This document shows positions 16,941-25,541 of a stretch of 64,000 bases of DNA, piece by piece. Origin of the DNA: MED-G17 sp963991985 (GTDB lineage Bacteria > Bacteroidota > Bacteroidia > NS11-12g > UBA9320); assembly GCA_963991985.1 (NCBI GenBank), contig CAXDRX010000001.1, positions 121,855 to 185,854 on the forward strand. The letters are read 5' to 3'. The notes below the pieces were generated by a model. That model saw only the letters and a program-made list of their open reading frames with translations. It did not search any database and was not told the origin of the DNA. Position 1 is the stretch's first letter. The number at the start of each line of letters is the position of its first letter. Made by a program: the position numbers and the translations under genes.

Positions 16941-18677
16941 TTAATTTATACTGGCCAAATTTTGTTTTGGGGGTTCAACACTTTCGTGGATTTGATCTAC
17001 GAAAATGCCCGACTTTTCAGACAACCATTGATTGTAAGACTTTTGATCTTCTACAATTACTTTTAATTTCATATTGAAATGGGCATTTCCACAAATTTTA
17101 TTACACACCAAATAGTAATCAAAGTCTTTGTTTTTCTTTTTTGAACGCATCTCCTTACTGGTAATTATAGGTGTAAAAGTAAATTCTGTAGGCAAACCAG
17201 GGACCACATTCATTTGCGTTCTAAAGTGGGCAAAATAAGCTGAATGAATAACATCTCTCGCTCTAAACTTCATGGTTACTGGCTTATTCACTACGAGGTG
17301 AATTTCATCGTCTACCACAATATCGTCATTCCCTTTTTGATCATACATATTCCCCTCCTCAACTGCTAATGATTGATTGATTCTTTCGATTTGAACGTTT
17401 TTTCTTTTGATGGCTCTTCTATATTCACCAAGTTTTTCACCACTTTCCAAAGCCTTCATTTTCTCTTGGTGAGATTTTTGTTCTTCTCCCATCAAACCTC
17501 CATAACTAGCCTTCAATTCTCCCAATTTTATGGGAATCTCTTGGATTTCTTTTTCTATCCCCTCAATTTCTTCCTGTAAAGTTTCAATCAATAATTTGGC
17601 CTCTGTTCGATTGGCAATTCCCAACTCATTCGTAGAGGATATTAAATTGTAACTGGCCTTACCCAGCTGATTGTCTTCTCCTGGATAGCGGGCTTTCCAA
17701 CCAAACTGATAGGCGAACAACTCAATCTTTTGGGTATTTTCCGTATCCACATAAACAATTTTTTGCCATGTCTGCAAACCCCTTGTCACCAAAAGCGTAA
17801 GGAAAATGGCTGGAATAATCGTCCAAACCAATTCCAGTTTATCATTAACAGGGTAATAAAGCGCCTTCTGGTTCGGTTTTTCTTGATATCGAAATGAGAA
17901 AAAGAATAGTAAGAATTGGGTAATAAAAAATACAATAGAGGTAATGATGAGAGTAGTGGTCATCATGTTGTCGATCCAAACTCCATGCTCACTAGCTGCA
18001 CTGCCGAGCAAAGTATATTTTCCATGAATGGTAAATTCATAAATGGTCAATCCAAACAATGCTGCAAGGAAGATTAGAAATAGATTGCCATTCAATCTGT
18101 TCCATCGAATCAAATCTTTACCCAGCAGTTTGCTCACATTGTCCAAAATCTTAAAGAGCAGAATAATCATCGCCAACAGGGCAAGCAGAATAAGCGCCAA
18201 GCCCCAACTAACCTTTTTTACCATCTCTTTGGAGGGAGCAGCAGAAACGGTCTCCGTCTTCCCTGTCCCACCTGAAGGTGATCCTCCACCTGCCGAAGCA
18301 TCCTCAATATACATTACAATACTCCCAATTTCTTCGTCACTCAAGTTTTCAAAATTGTTCATTATTTGCGGCTTGTATTGTTCCCAAACCGCCAAGGCTT
18401 GTACATCGCCAGATTTGATCATTTTCTGACTATTTCTGATCCATTTTTTCAACCAATCAAAATCATATTTTTCATGAACATTTTTTAGCGCAGGACCAAC
18501 CAATTTGTTGTTCAATGCGTGACAGGATGCGCATTTGCTGGCATATAACTTTTTTCCATTGGCGATGTAAGATTCAGAAATCTCAAAACCTGTAATAGTT
18601 TGGTCCAATGCCATAAGATTTGGCACTTCGAAAAAAAGACAAAAAAACAGAGTGAGGATCAGAGCAATTATTCTCAT
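16941..18677 (-). CDS. ctaC: Cytochrome c-COX2 fusion: cytochrome c oxidase subunit II with N-terminal cytochrome c domain
   Basis: 578 residues from the ATG at 18677. The order is: signal peptide (1-24); cytochrome c domain with heme site C49-A-S-C-H53 (about 35-128); Gly/Ser linker; two membrane helices (about 158-177 and 199-216); the two COX2 helices (about 242-265 and 284-302); and the CuA domain. CuA ligands are His478, Cys525, Cys529, His533 and Met536 (CNKICGNAHFNM), with Lys in the usual Glu position. A ~90-residue charged coiled-coil insert (357-447) splits the CuA domain. Canonical caa3 oxidases carry cytochrome c at the C-terminus, so the order here is reversed. Start choice: upstream ATGs at 18701 and 18746 exist, but a full promoter covers 18689-18721, leaving 18677. 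Confidence 0.93.
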   Translation of the reverse strand: MRIIALILTLFFCLFFEVPNLMALDQTITGFEISESYIANGKKLYASKCASCHALNNKLVGPALKNVHEKYDFDWLKKWIRNSQKMIKSGDVQALAVWEQYKPQIMNNFENLSDEEIGSIVMYIEDASAGGGSPSGGTGKTETVSAAPSKEMVKKVSWGLALILLALLAMIILLFKILDNVSKLLGKDLIRWNRLNGNLFLIFLAALFGLTIYEFTIHGKYTLLGSAASEHGVWIDNMMTTTLIITSIVFFITQFLLFFFSFRYQEKPNQKALYYPVNDKLELVWTIIPAIFLTLLVTRGLQTWQKIVYVDTENTQKIELFAYQFGWKARYPGEDNQLGKASYNLISSTNELGIANRTEAKLLIETLQEEIEGIEKEIQEIPIKLGELKASYGGLMGEEQKSHQEKMKALESGEKLGEYRRAIKRKNVQIERINQSLAVEEGNMYDQKGNDDIVVDDEIHLVVNKPVTMKFRARDVIHSAYFAHFRTQMNVVPGLPTEFTFTPIITSKEMRSKKKNKDFDYYLVCNKICGNAHFNMKLKVIVEDQKSYNQWLSEKSGIFVDQIHESVEPPKQNLASIN

Positions 18678-18688
18678 AAATGTTTGTA

Positions 18689-18721
18689 CAAATTTATCCA
18701 TAGCACCACATTCGAAGCAAA
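18689..18721 (-). promoter_or_regulatory. Promoter of the cytochrome oxidase operon (-33 TTTG, 21 bp, -7 TAAATTTG)
   Basis: On the minus strand TTTG (18721-18718) is followed after 21 bases by TAAATTTG (18696-18689). This is an exact match to the Bacteroidetes consensus TTTG-N19-21-TAnnTTTG. The box ends 11 bases before the ATG at 18677, so the mRNA leader would be only a few bases long. The site excludes the two upstream ATGs as starts if it is used. Confidence 0.6.
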
Positions 18722-18801
18722 AAAGATGAAAAAAAATTTTCCACAACAGAATTTAGAAAACGTTTAAATAAAATATGGTCACAAAAGGAGTTTTTTTCGG
18801 T

Positions 18802-18835
18802 ACAACTAACTGAAAACCAAACGAATGTTAGTTGT
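18802..18835. repeat. Inverted repeat directly after dapD
   Basis: ACAACTAAC (18802-18810) and GTTAGTTGT (18827-18835) form a perfect 9-bp stem with a 16-base loop, starting 3 bases after the dapD stop. No T tract follows in the dapD direction, so it is not a classical intrinsic terminator. It may weakly terminate or protect the dapD mRNA end, or be an operator. Confidence 0.4.
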
Positions 18836-18837
18836 TG

Positions 18838-19644
18838 TTAAACAGAAATATTGAAAGCTCTTAATGCCTGGTTGAGACTCGTTTTCCTATCTGTACTTTC
18901 CTTTCTTTGACCAATGATCAATGCACAATTGACATGAAAAGTACCAGCCTCGAATTTTTTTGGTATACTTCCCGGAATAACAACGGATCTCGGCGGGATT
19001 TCTCCTTTTATTTCTTTCGGTTTTTCTTGGCTTACATCAATAATTTTTGTACTCTGGGTTAAAGTTACTCCTGCACCAATCACCGCTTCCTTACCAATTT
19101 TGACCCCCTCCACGATGATACATCGTGACCCGATAAAAGCACCATCTTCTACAATCACTGGCGCTGCTTGTACCGGTTCTAAAACGCCCCCAATACCTAC
19201 TCCGCCACTCAAATGAACATCTTTGCCTATTTGAGCGCACGAACCAACCGTCGCCCAGGTATCTACCATCGTTCCTTGATCTACATAGGCGCCAATATTA
19301 ATGTAGCTTGGCATCATGACCACGGAAGGGGCAATATAGGCTCCATACCTTGCCACAGCATGCGGAACAACGCGTATTTGCTTTTCTGCATAACCCGTTT
19401 TTAATTTCATTTTGTCATGAAACTCAAAAGGGCCCACCTCCATTTTTTTCATCTTACTAATGGGGAAAAACAGGATAATCCCTTTTTTGACCCAATCATT
19501 TACCAACCATTTGTCGCCGCTTGGCTCCGCACATCTCAATTTCCCCTCATCGAGTCGCCCTATCAACTCTTGGATGGCCTCTTGAACATACTTCTCCTTG
19601 AGTAGTTTTCTGTCCATCCAGGCAGATTCAATTGCTTCTTTCAT
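18838..19644 (-). CDS. dapD: 2,3,4,5-tetrahydropyridine-2,6-dicarboxylate N-succinyltransferase
   Basis: 268 residues: an N-terminal helical domain (1-100), then a left-handed beta-helix of hexapeptide repeats, with the DapD signature run NIGAYVDQGTMVDTWATVG and GVGIGGVLEP-x-x-x-PVIVEDGAFIGSR. It transfers succinyl from succinyl-CoA to tetrahydrodipicolinate in the succinylase branch of lysine and meso-diaminopimelate synthesis, which supplies peptidoglycan. It is a single gene, divergent from the DPP-IV gene 49 bases away. On its strand CATATTTG lies 10 bases before the ATG, a 7/8 match to the -7 box. Confidence 0.95.
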   Translation of the reverse strand: MKEAIESAWMDRKLLKEKYVQEAIQELIGRLDEGKLRCAEPSGDKWLVNDWVKKGIILFFPISKMKKMEVGPFEFHDKMKLKTGYAEKQIRVVPHAVARYGAYIAPSVVMMPSYINIGAYVDQGTMVDTWATVGSCAQIGKDVHLSGGVGIGGVLEPVQAAPVIVEDGAFIGSRCIIVEGVKIGKEAVIGAGVTLTQSTKIIDVSQEKPKEIKGEIPPRSVVIPGSIPKKFEAGTFHVNCALIIGQRKESTDRKTSLNQALRAFNISV

Positions 19645-19677
19645 CTTAGTATTACAAATATGACGTTACGAATGCTT

Positions 19678-19685
19678 TATTTTTG
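19678..19685 (+). promoter_or_regulatory. Putative -7 promoter box for the first DPP-IV gene
   Basis: TATTTTTG is an exact TAnnTTTG match ending 8 bases before the ATG at 19694, in the 49-base divergent gap with dapD. No TTTG is present at the -33 spacing. Confidence 0.35.
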
Positions 19686-19693
19686 ATTCTTCA

Positions 19694-21853
19694 ATGAAAA
19701 ATCTTTTTGTTCTCATTTTGTTCATTCTTATTAATCCTTTTGTCTATGGGCAATCAAAAATGTTGAGTATAACCGATGCTGTTTTGGGCACTTATGGCAA
19801 GCTTGCACCCAGTATTCCTGGCAGATACCAATGGACCAAAGAACAGAATTCATTTTCGATGATAGAGCGCAATTCATTAACCTTGTACCAAATTGCAAAG
19901 GATGGCAATCATGGGTACAAAACAGTATCGCTTAGTAAAATTAATGCTGCCCTTAGGTTAATTGGAGCAGATTCATTGAAATATTTTCCTCGCATCGTTT
20001 GGAAAGAAGGGTTTGCCATGCAATTCAAAGCTGGAAAAAGCAATTACACCTATTATGTGAATGAAAACAGGTGTGAACGAATTTTTACTTTCCCAGATCC
20101 TTTGGCAAACATGCAAATTGAAAAAAACAATCGTGGGCTTTCAGGAACAGATGGAGAAAATCTTCATATCGTATACCAACTAAAGGATGGATCCTTCCAA
20201 AAAATATTTGCTGAGCAAGATGAGGTAAGAGGAACCGTTTTTGGTCAGGCCGTGCATAGAAACGAATTTGGCATCAACCAAGGAGTTTTTTGGTCTCCAA
20301 ACGGAAACAAAGTGGCTTATTATACCATGGACGAAACCATGGTTACGGATTATCCCATCTATCAACTCAAGGATACGCCAGCCAGTACCCAGCCAATCAA
20401 ATATCCCGTAGCTGGAGCTCCAAGCCACCACGTCAATGTTTTGGTTTTTGACTTACAAAAAGAGAAAAAAATAAAATTGGAAAATAAATTTCCCAAGGAA
20501 GATTATTGGACCAACGTAAGTTGGGGCCCCAATGAAAAATACATTTACATCACCCACCTCAACCGAGCACAAAATCATGCCAAACTCTGCCAATACGATG
20601 CACAAACGGGTGATTGGGTCAAAACCTTATTTGAAGAAAAAAATGAAAAGTACGTAGAGCCCGAACACCCATTAACCTTTTTGAAAGACAAACCCGAACA
20701 ATTTATCTGGTGGAGTGAAAAAGATGGCTACCAACATTTGTATTTGTACAATACCAATGGAAAAATGCTTGAACAACTTACTAAAGGGAAATGGGTTGTT
20801 ACAGATTTGATTGGGGTTGACGAAAGTCAGCAACAAGTTTATTTTATGGCAACCAAAGACTCACCCCTCGAAAGACATCTTTATGCGGTATCCCTTGTAA
20901 CCAAAAAAATTAAAAAATTAACCCAAGAAAAAGGAACCCATCGGGTATGGCCAAATGCTGACTATTCTCTGTTTTTTGATTATTTTTCCAATACAAGCAC
21001 ACCAGCAAAACTTCAAATGATTTCGGGAAAAAATGGAAAATCAATGGAAATTTTCCATGTGGCGGAAAACCCCTTGCAAGAATATAAACTTGGGGAAATG
21101 CAGCTGGGTACCATCCAAAATAAAAACCAAGATGATTTGTATTACCGATTGATCAAACCCATAGATTTTGATCCCAACAAAAAATATCCTGTTGTTGTGT
21201 ATTTGTACAATGGCCCACATGTTCAATTGGTCAAAAATTCTTGGCTTGGAGGATCAAATCTTTGGTACCAATATATGGCCCAGAACGGCTACGTTGTGTT
21301 TACCATCGACGGAAGAGGGAGTGCCAACCGAGGTTTTGATTTTGAAAGTGGAATACATCGCCAGATGGGCTCTCTTGAAATGGAAGACCAAGTGGTGGGG
21401 CTTGATTGGTTGAAAAGCAAAAGGTGGGTAGACAGTTCTCGCATAGGTGTTCACGGATGGAGTTATGGTGGATTCATGACAACAAGCTTAATGACCCGTA
21501 AACCAGGTCTTTTTAAGGTAGGCGTGGCAGGGGGACCTGTAATAGACTGGCAATTTTACGAAATCATGTATACCGAAAGATACATGGACCATCCTCAAAA
21601 AAACCCTAAGGGATATCAACAAGCCAACCTAATGAATTATGTGGATCAATTGCAAGGAAAATTACTCATGATACATGGAGGGCAAGACGATGTTGTGCTT
21701 TGGCAACACAGCCTCAATTATCTGCAAAAAGCCATATCCTTAGGTGTACAGCTCGATTACTTTGTGTACCCTCATCACGCTCACAATGTATTGGGAAAAG
21801 AAAGGGTTCATTTGTATGAAAAAATATCCAACTATTTTTTCGAAAATTTGTAA
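19694..21853 (+). CDS. Dipeptidyl peptidase IV-like S9 family peptidase (first copy)
   Basis: 719 residues. A cleavable signal peptide (1-20, ending FVYGQ) points to the periplasm or outer surface. An eight-bladed beta-propeller DPP-IV N-domain follows (about 60-470), then the alpha/beta-hydrolase peptidase domain. The catalytic triad is Ser590 (GWSYGGFM), Asp665 (GGQDDVVL) and His697 (HHAHNV). Such enzymes remove X-Pro or X-Ala dipeptides from peptide N-termini. A second S9 gene and a POT transporter lie within 8 kb, suggesting peptide feeding. The Asp loop reads DDVV where DPP-IV usually has DDNV, a mild deviation. Confidence 0.92.
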   Translation: MKNLFVLILFILINPFVYGQSKMLSITDAVLGTYGKLAPSIPGRYQWTKEQNSFSMIERNSLTLYQIAKDGNHGYKTVSLSKINAALRLIGADSLKYFPRIVWKEGFAMQFKAGKSNYTYYVNENRCERIFTFPDPLANMQIEKNNRGLSGTDGENLHIVYQLKDGSFQKIFAEQDEVRGTVFGQAVHRNEFGINQGVFWSPNGNKVAYYTMDETMVTDYPIYQLKDTPASTQPIKYPVAGAPSHHVNVLVFDLQKEKKIKLENKFPKEDYWTNVSWGPNEKYIYITHLNRAQNHAKLCQYDAQTGDWVKTLFEEKNEKYVEPEHPLTFLKDKPEQFIWWSEKDGYQHLYLYNTNGKMLEQLTKGKWVVTDLIGVDESQQQVYFMATKDSPLERHLYAVSLVTKKIKKLTQEKGTHRVWPNADYSLFFDYFSNTSTPAKLQMISGKNGKSMEIFHVAENPLQEYKLGEMQLGTIQNKNQDDLYYRLIKPIDFDPNKKYPVVVYLYNGPHVQLVKNSWLGGSNLWYQYMAQNGYVVFTIDGRGSANRGFDFESGIHRQMGSLEMEDQVVGLDWLKSKRWVDSSRIGVHGWSYGGFMTTSLMTRKPGLFKVGVAGGPVIDWQFYEIMYTERYMDHPQKNPKGYQQANLMNYVDQLQGKLLMIHGGQDDVVLWQHSLNYLQKAISLGVQLDYFVYPHHAHNVLGKERVHLYEKISNYFFENL

Positions 21854-21867
21854 TAGTTAGGGATAAA

Positions 21868-22323
21868 ATGAAGATTGGAGACATGATGCCCGAATTTAGA
21901 CTGAAAGACGAAAAGGGGAATTGGTTCGATTTTGAGAATCTCCAGGGCACTCCTTGCGTTATTTATTTTTATCCCATGGATTTTACTCCGGGGTGCATTT
22001 CCGAAGCCTGCAGCTTTCGAGACAGCTTCGATATTTTCAATGAATACGGAGCTCAGGTGGTGGGTATAAGCAAAGATAGTCCCGCCCGGCACAAGAAATT
22101 CAAAAACAAATATGAGCTGCCTTTTACTCTTCTGAGCGATCTCAGCGGAAAGGTAGCCAAATCTTTTGGTGTCAAAACCAATTTTTTTGGTCTAATGTTG
22201 GGTCGAGAAACCTTTGTTTTTGACCAAAACCAAAAACTCATTTCGCATTTTGTTAGCCAAATTCAGGCCAAAAAACATGTTGCCGAGGCAATTTCGGCTA
22301 TACAAAGAAGCAAACAAGGCTAA
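21868..22323 (+). CDS. bcp: Thioredoxin-dependent peroxiredoxin, PrxQ/BCP type
   Basis: 151 residues. The peroxidatic Cys43 and resolving Cys48 are five positions apart (FTPGCISEACSFRD), the hallmark of PrxQ/BCP monomeric peroxiredoxins. The end has the usual FVFDQNQKLISHF segment. It reduces peroxides at the expense of thioredoxin in the cytosol. It begins 14 bases after the DPP-IV stop and may be on the same transcript. It is distinct from the AhpC-type enzyme at 9.0 kb. The following 141 bases are AT-rich and contain only the promoter listed next. Confidence 0.93.
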   Translation: MKIGDMMPEFRLKDEKGNWFDFENLQGTPCVIYFYPMDFTPGCISEACSFRDSFDIFNEYGAQVVGISKDSPARHKKFKNKYELPFTLLSDLSGKVAKSFGVKTNFFGLMLGRETFVFDQNQKLISHFVSQIQAKKHVAEAISAIQRSKQG

Positions 22324-22423
22324 AAAATTTTATTCCTTGTGGTATCGTCAAGATTCACACCAACGCATGAATTTGAACCAACCAAACAAAAAAAACGATA
22401 CTCCAAGAACAAACAACCTGTGC

Positions 22424-22454
22424 TTTATAAATTTATCGTGTTGTATTAGGTTTG
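22424..22454 (+). promoter_or_regulatory. Putative promoter for the DUF1801 gene
   Basis: TTTA (22424-22427, 3 of 4 bases of the -33 element), a 19-base spacer, then TAGGTTTG (22447-22454), an exact -7 match ending 10 bases before the ATG at 22465. Confidence 0.45.
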
Positions 22455-22464
22455 TTTTGATTCC

Positions 22465-22920
22465 ATGAGAATTTTAGCAAACAGCGTAGAGGAATACTTG
22501 GCCCAAATTCCAGAAGAAAGGAAAAATATTTTGTCCAAACTACGACAGATTTTAAGCAAGAACTTGCCAGATGGTTTCCAAGAGGAAATGCAGTACGGAA
22601 TGCCTAGCTTTGTTGTTCCAAAATCTATTTATCCCCTTGGTTATCATGTAAATCCAAATCTATCATTGCCCTTCATTGCTTTGGCTTCACAAAAAAATCA
22701 CATCGGATTTTACCACATGGGGCTGTATGCACACCCTCCTTTGCTCAATTGGTTTACGATGAGATATCATCGTGTATGTGACCACAAATTGGACATGGGA
22801 AAAAGTTGCATTCGCTTAAAAAAAATGGAGCAAATTCCCTACTCACTTTTGGAAGATTTGGCTTCAAAGATGACGCCAAAAGCTTGGATATCCGTTTATG
22901 AAAAACAATTAAAACCATAG
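22465..22920 (+). CDS. DUF1801 (YdhG-like) domain protein
   Basis: 151 residues. The N-terminal half has VEEYLAQIPEERKNILSKLR, and EEMQYGMPSF with IALASQKNHIGFYHMGLY follows, the ordered motifs of DUF1801 proteins. The late CIRLKKMEQIPYSLL matches the conserved Ser/Cys-x-x-F-K-K segment. These small cytosolic proteins have an SSo2064-like alpha/beta fold and no established biochemical role. The gene has its own probable promoter and its 3' end overlaps the convergent proline dehydrogenase gene by 12 bases. Confidence 0.85.
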   Translation: MRILANSVEEYLAQIPEERKNILSKLRQILSKNLPDGFQEEMQYGMPSFVVPKSIYPLGYHVNPNLSLPFIALASQKNHIGFYHMGLYAHPPLLNWFTMRYHRVCDHKLDMGKSCIRLKKMEQIPYSLLEDLASKMTPKAWISVYEKQLKP

Positions 22921-24084
22921 TTTTCTGCGCTTTTTTTCTTGCAGCAAGAGGGTTAATTCCCTGCCCATCTGACCAGAAACTGCAGAATTCTCTTCTGCCC
23001 TCCGGATCAGGTAGGGCATCACCTCTCGTATTGGGCCAAAAGGCAAATATTTTGCGCAATTGTATTTGTTCGAGGCCAAAACAAAGCTCAGGTTATCGCT
23101 CATGCCAAGCAATTGAGCAAACCAAATTCTCTTGTCCTCATTGTTGAGATTCATTTTTTTCATCATATCCATTATTTTGAGTGTGCTTTTTTCGTTGTGG
23201 GTTCCTGCACAGAAGGAGACAATATCGAGATTATTCATGCACAGAATAACCGCATCGTCAAACATGTCATCTGTCATTTTTTTGTTCTCATTGATTGGAT
23301 TCACTCGTTGATTTTCTGATGCCCACTTCTGTTCTTTTTCCAGATATGCACCTCTTACCAATTTAAATCCGAGAAAAAAACCATCTTGCTTGGCTTGCTC
23401 AAGAAACTTTTTGACAATGTCCAATCCTTCTTTTCGGTAGAGCTGTACCGTATTATAAATCATTGGCTTTTCTTTGTTGAATGTTTTCATCAGACCCAAA
23501 ACCAAATCGTCGATGGCGCCTTGAATATAGCTTTCCTCTGCATCGATAAAAATAGGCAAATCTAGACTTGCTGAGAGCGCGCAAATTTTTTTCATTCGAT
23601 TTTTCCAATTTTGAAATTGATTTTTTTCTTCTTTTTCTAATGATAGCCCTAGGGTAACTTTTGTCAAAATAGCAGTACTTCCTACCGCAGTAGATTTGAA
23701 AACTGCAAAAGGATAAACATTGGGGTGTTGAGCAGCTTTTCGGATAGCATTTTGCAATTGGAGCGCATTGCTTTCAAACCCTTTTTCATGTTGCTCCCCC
23801 TCAGCAGAATAATCCAAAATTGAACCCACTCGAGATTGCGCCAACAAAAGGGCAGTTTTGTGACTTTCTTCTAGAGTTTCACCCGCACAGAATTGGGAAA
23901 AAACCGTCTTCTTAATGAGATTTTCAATGGGAAATCGGAAGTAAAGAAATCGAAGCAGAAGAAAAGATCCCAATTTCGTAACCCACGATCTTTGAAACAG
24001 TCGATACAGCAAAATACTTTTTCTTAGACGTCCATCGGACAAATGTTTGAATGCCAACTCAGTATCCGAAAAATGATTTTCCAA
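22909..24084 (-). CDS. Proline dehydrogenase
   Basis: 391 residues, a monofunctional FAD-dependent TIM-barrel enzyme. Recognisable motifs are DYSAEGE (about 91-97), KSTAVGSTAIL, IDAEESYIQ, KLVRGAYLEKEQ (substrate- and flavin-binding Arg/Lys) and YLPFGPIREVMPYLIRRAEEN at the C-terminus, which binds proline. It oxidises proline to pyrroline-5-carboxylate and passes electrons to the quinone pool. The P5C dehydrogenase partner is not in the window. It lies 3 bases downstream of an FAD-linked oxidase gene, so the two flavoenzymes form an operon feeding the respiratory chain. Confidence 0.93.
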   Translation of the reverse strand: MENHFSDTELAFKHLSDGRLRKSILLYRLFQRSWVTKLGSFLLLRFLYFRFPIENLIKKTVFSQFCAGETLEESHKTALLLAQSRVGSILDYSAEGEQHEKGFESNALQLQNAIRKAAQHPNVYPFAVFKSTAVGSTAILTKVTLGLSLEKEEKNQFQNWKNRMKKICALSASLDLPIFIDAEESYIQGAIDDLVLGLMKTFNKEKPMIYNTVQLYRKEGLDIVKKFLEQAKQDGFFLGFKLVRGAYLEKEQKWASENQRVNPINENKKMTDDMFDDAVILCMNNLDIVSFCAGTHNEKSTLKIMDMMKKMNLNNEDKRIWFAQLLGMSDNLSFVLASNKYNCAKYLPFGPIREVMPYLIRRAEENSAVSGQMGRELTLLLQEKKRRKLWF

Positions 24085-24087
24085 AAT

Positions 24088-25461
24088 TTATTCTATTATT
24101 TTTTGAGGGTTGAGAAGACCTTTGGGGTCGAAAACATCTTTGATGGATTTAAAAAGTTGCAAATGATGATCCGGAAAAATTTCATTCATAAATTTTTTTT
24201 GCACCCAACCAATGCCATGCTCACCACTTATGGTACCACCAAGAGATTTGCAAAGTTTAAAGATTTCCCGAATGCCTTTTTCCAAGTCCTTTCCTTGCCA
24301 TTGTTGGTCGGTCATGCTTCCTTTAAGAATATTTACATGTAAGTTGCCATCCCCGGCATGCCCATAGCAAACAGAATCAAAACCATATTTTTCGCCAATA
24401 GACTTTACTCCTTTGTAAAGTTTTGGCAAATAAGCTCTAGGCACCACGGCATCCTCTTCTTTGTAGATGCTTACTTGCTTAACCACCTCTCCTATGCTCC
24501 CTCTTATTTTCCAAAAATTCTCTTTTTGGTGAGCACTATCGGCAAGTTGAACTTCTCCCGGATAGAACGCTTCAATTGTTTTGAATATTTTTTCAGCTTG
24601 TGTCATCAAATCTTCTTGCGATGGGCCATCTACTTCAATGAGTAAAAAGGCTTGATGGTTGTTCTCTATATGCAAGCTTGCATCTGTATATTGAAGGGCA
24701 AGATCAACACCCTTTCTTTCCATGATTTCTAGTGCAGAGGGCAATACGCCACTACCCATAATGGAGGGAACAGCCTTGCAAGCATCTTCCATGGTTTTAA
24801 AAGGGCACCATAAAAGTAAATTCTTTTCCGGTTTTGCCATCAGTTTCAACACAGCTTTGGTGATGATTCCAAGCGTTCCTTCGCTTCCGATCATCAATTG
24901 CGTTAGATTGTATCCCGTTGAATTTTTCAAGGTATTGGAACCTGTCCAAACAATTTTACCGGTGGGCAATACGACTTCCAAATTGAGCACCCAGTCTTTT
25001 GTGACTCCATATTTCACCGCCCTCGGGCCTCCACTATTGTGGGCGATGTTTCCACCAATAAAGCTAGAACCTTTGCTTGCAGGATCAGGAGGATAAAAAA
25101 AACCTTCGGATTCTACACAATCCCGAATATCCTGATTGATTACGCCAGGCTGCACCACAATTTGAAAGTTCTCCTTATCGAAAGACAAAATATCATTCAT
25201 TTTTTCAAAACTTATAGATATGCCCCCTTCAACTGGTAAGCTTCCACCACTTAAGCCTGTACCTGCTCCACGAGGTGTCATAGGGATGTTGTTTTCGTAA
25301 CCGTAATTGACAATTTTTTGGACTTCCTCCGTATTTTTTGGCAATACCACTGCATCGGGAAGAAAACACAAGTCTTCTGTATAATCTGACCCGTAGAAAC
25401 GTAGCCTTTCTTTTTCCAGAATGAGGCGTTCGTTTCCCAAAAGATTTTTCAAAAAATCCAT
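24088..25461 (-). CDS. FAD-linked oxidase (glycolate oxidase GlcD / D-lactate dehydrogenase family)
   Basis: 457 residues. An N-terminal PCMH-type FAD-binding domain (VVLPKNTEEVQKIV, PRGAGTGLSGGSLP, GGNIAHNSGGPRAVKYG, IGSEGTLGII) is followed by a C-terminal substrate domain with CYGHAGDGNLHVNI and GGTISGEHGIGW, whose histidines bind substrate or metal. These enzymes oxidise D-2-hydroxyacids such as D-lactate or glycolate with transfer to quinone or cytochrome; the exact substrate cannot be read here. No GlcE or GlcF partner is nearby. It is the first gene of a two-gene operon with proline dehydrogenase. Confidence 0.92.
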   Translation of the reverse strand: MDFLKNLLGNERLILEKERLRFYGSDYTEDLCFLPDAVVLPKNTEEVQKIVNYGYENNIPMTPRGAGTGLSGGSLPVEGGISISFEKMNDILSFDKENFQIVVQPGVINQDIRDCVESEGFFYPPDPASKGSSFIGGNIAHNSGGPRAVKYGVTKDWVLNLEVVLPTGKIVWTGSNTLKNSTGYNLTQLMIGSEGTLGIITKAVLKLMAKPEKNLLLWCPFKTMEDACKAVPSIMGSGVLPSALEIMERKGVDLALQYTDASLHIENNHQAFLLIEVDGPSQEDLMTQAEKIFKTIEAFYPGEVQLADSAHQKENFWKIRGSIGEVVKQVSIYKEEDAVVPRAYLPKLYKGVKSIGEKYGFDSVCYGHAGDGNLHVNILKGSMTDQQWQGKDLEKGIREIFKLCKSLGGTISGEHGIGWVQKKFMNEIFPDHHLQLFKSIKDVFDPKGLLNPQKIIE

Positions 25462-25506
25462 TTCTTCAGCGAATTTATATAGAAAGCAAGTGAGAGAATA
25501 AAAAAG

Positions 25507-25537
25507 TTTGATGTCGTTGGTATTAAATGTATAATTG
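25507..25537 (+). promoter_or_regulatory. Promoter for the second DPP-IV gene (-33 TTTG, 19 bp, TATAATTG)
   Basis: TTTG (25507-25510), a 19-base spacer, then TATAATTG (25530-25537, 7 of 8 consensus bases). The box ends 4 bases before the ATG at 25542, so transcription would begin at or next to the start codon. Confidence 0.5.
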
Positions 25538-25541
25538 AAGC

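Noticed and set aside
16676..17077. 133-codon open frame on the plus strand antisense to COX1 and the COX2 fusion
   Set aside because: It lies entirely within two strong oxidase genes on the other strand and its translation has no family resemblance; it is a shadow frame.
18678..18746. ATGs at 18701 and 18746 as the COX2-fusion start
   Set aside because: They lie inside or before a full -33/-7 promoter match and would place extra residues in front of a normal signal peptide.
22324..22464. GTATCGT (22342-22348) and ACGATAC (22395-22401) as a terminator after PrxQ
   Set aside because: The 7-bp stem has a 46-base loop and no T tract, so it is unlikely to form a functional terminator.
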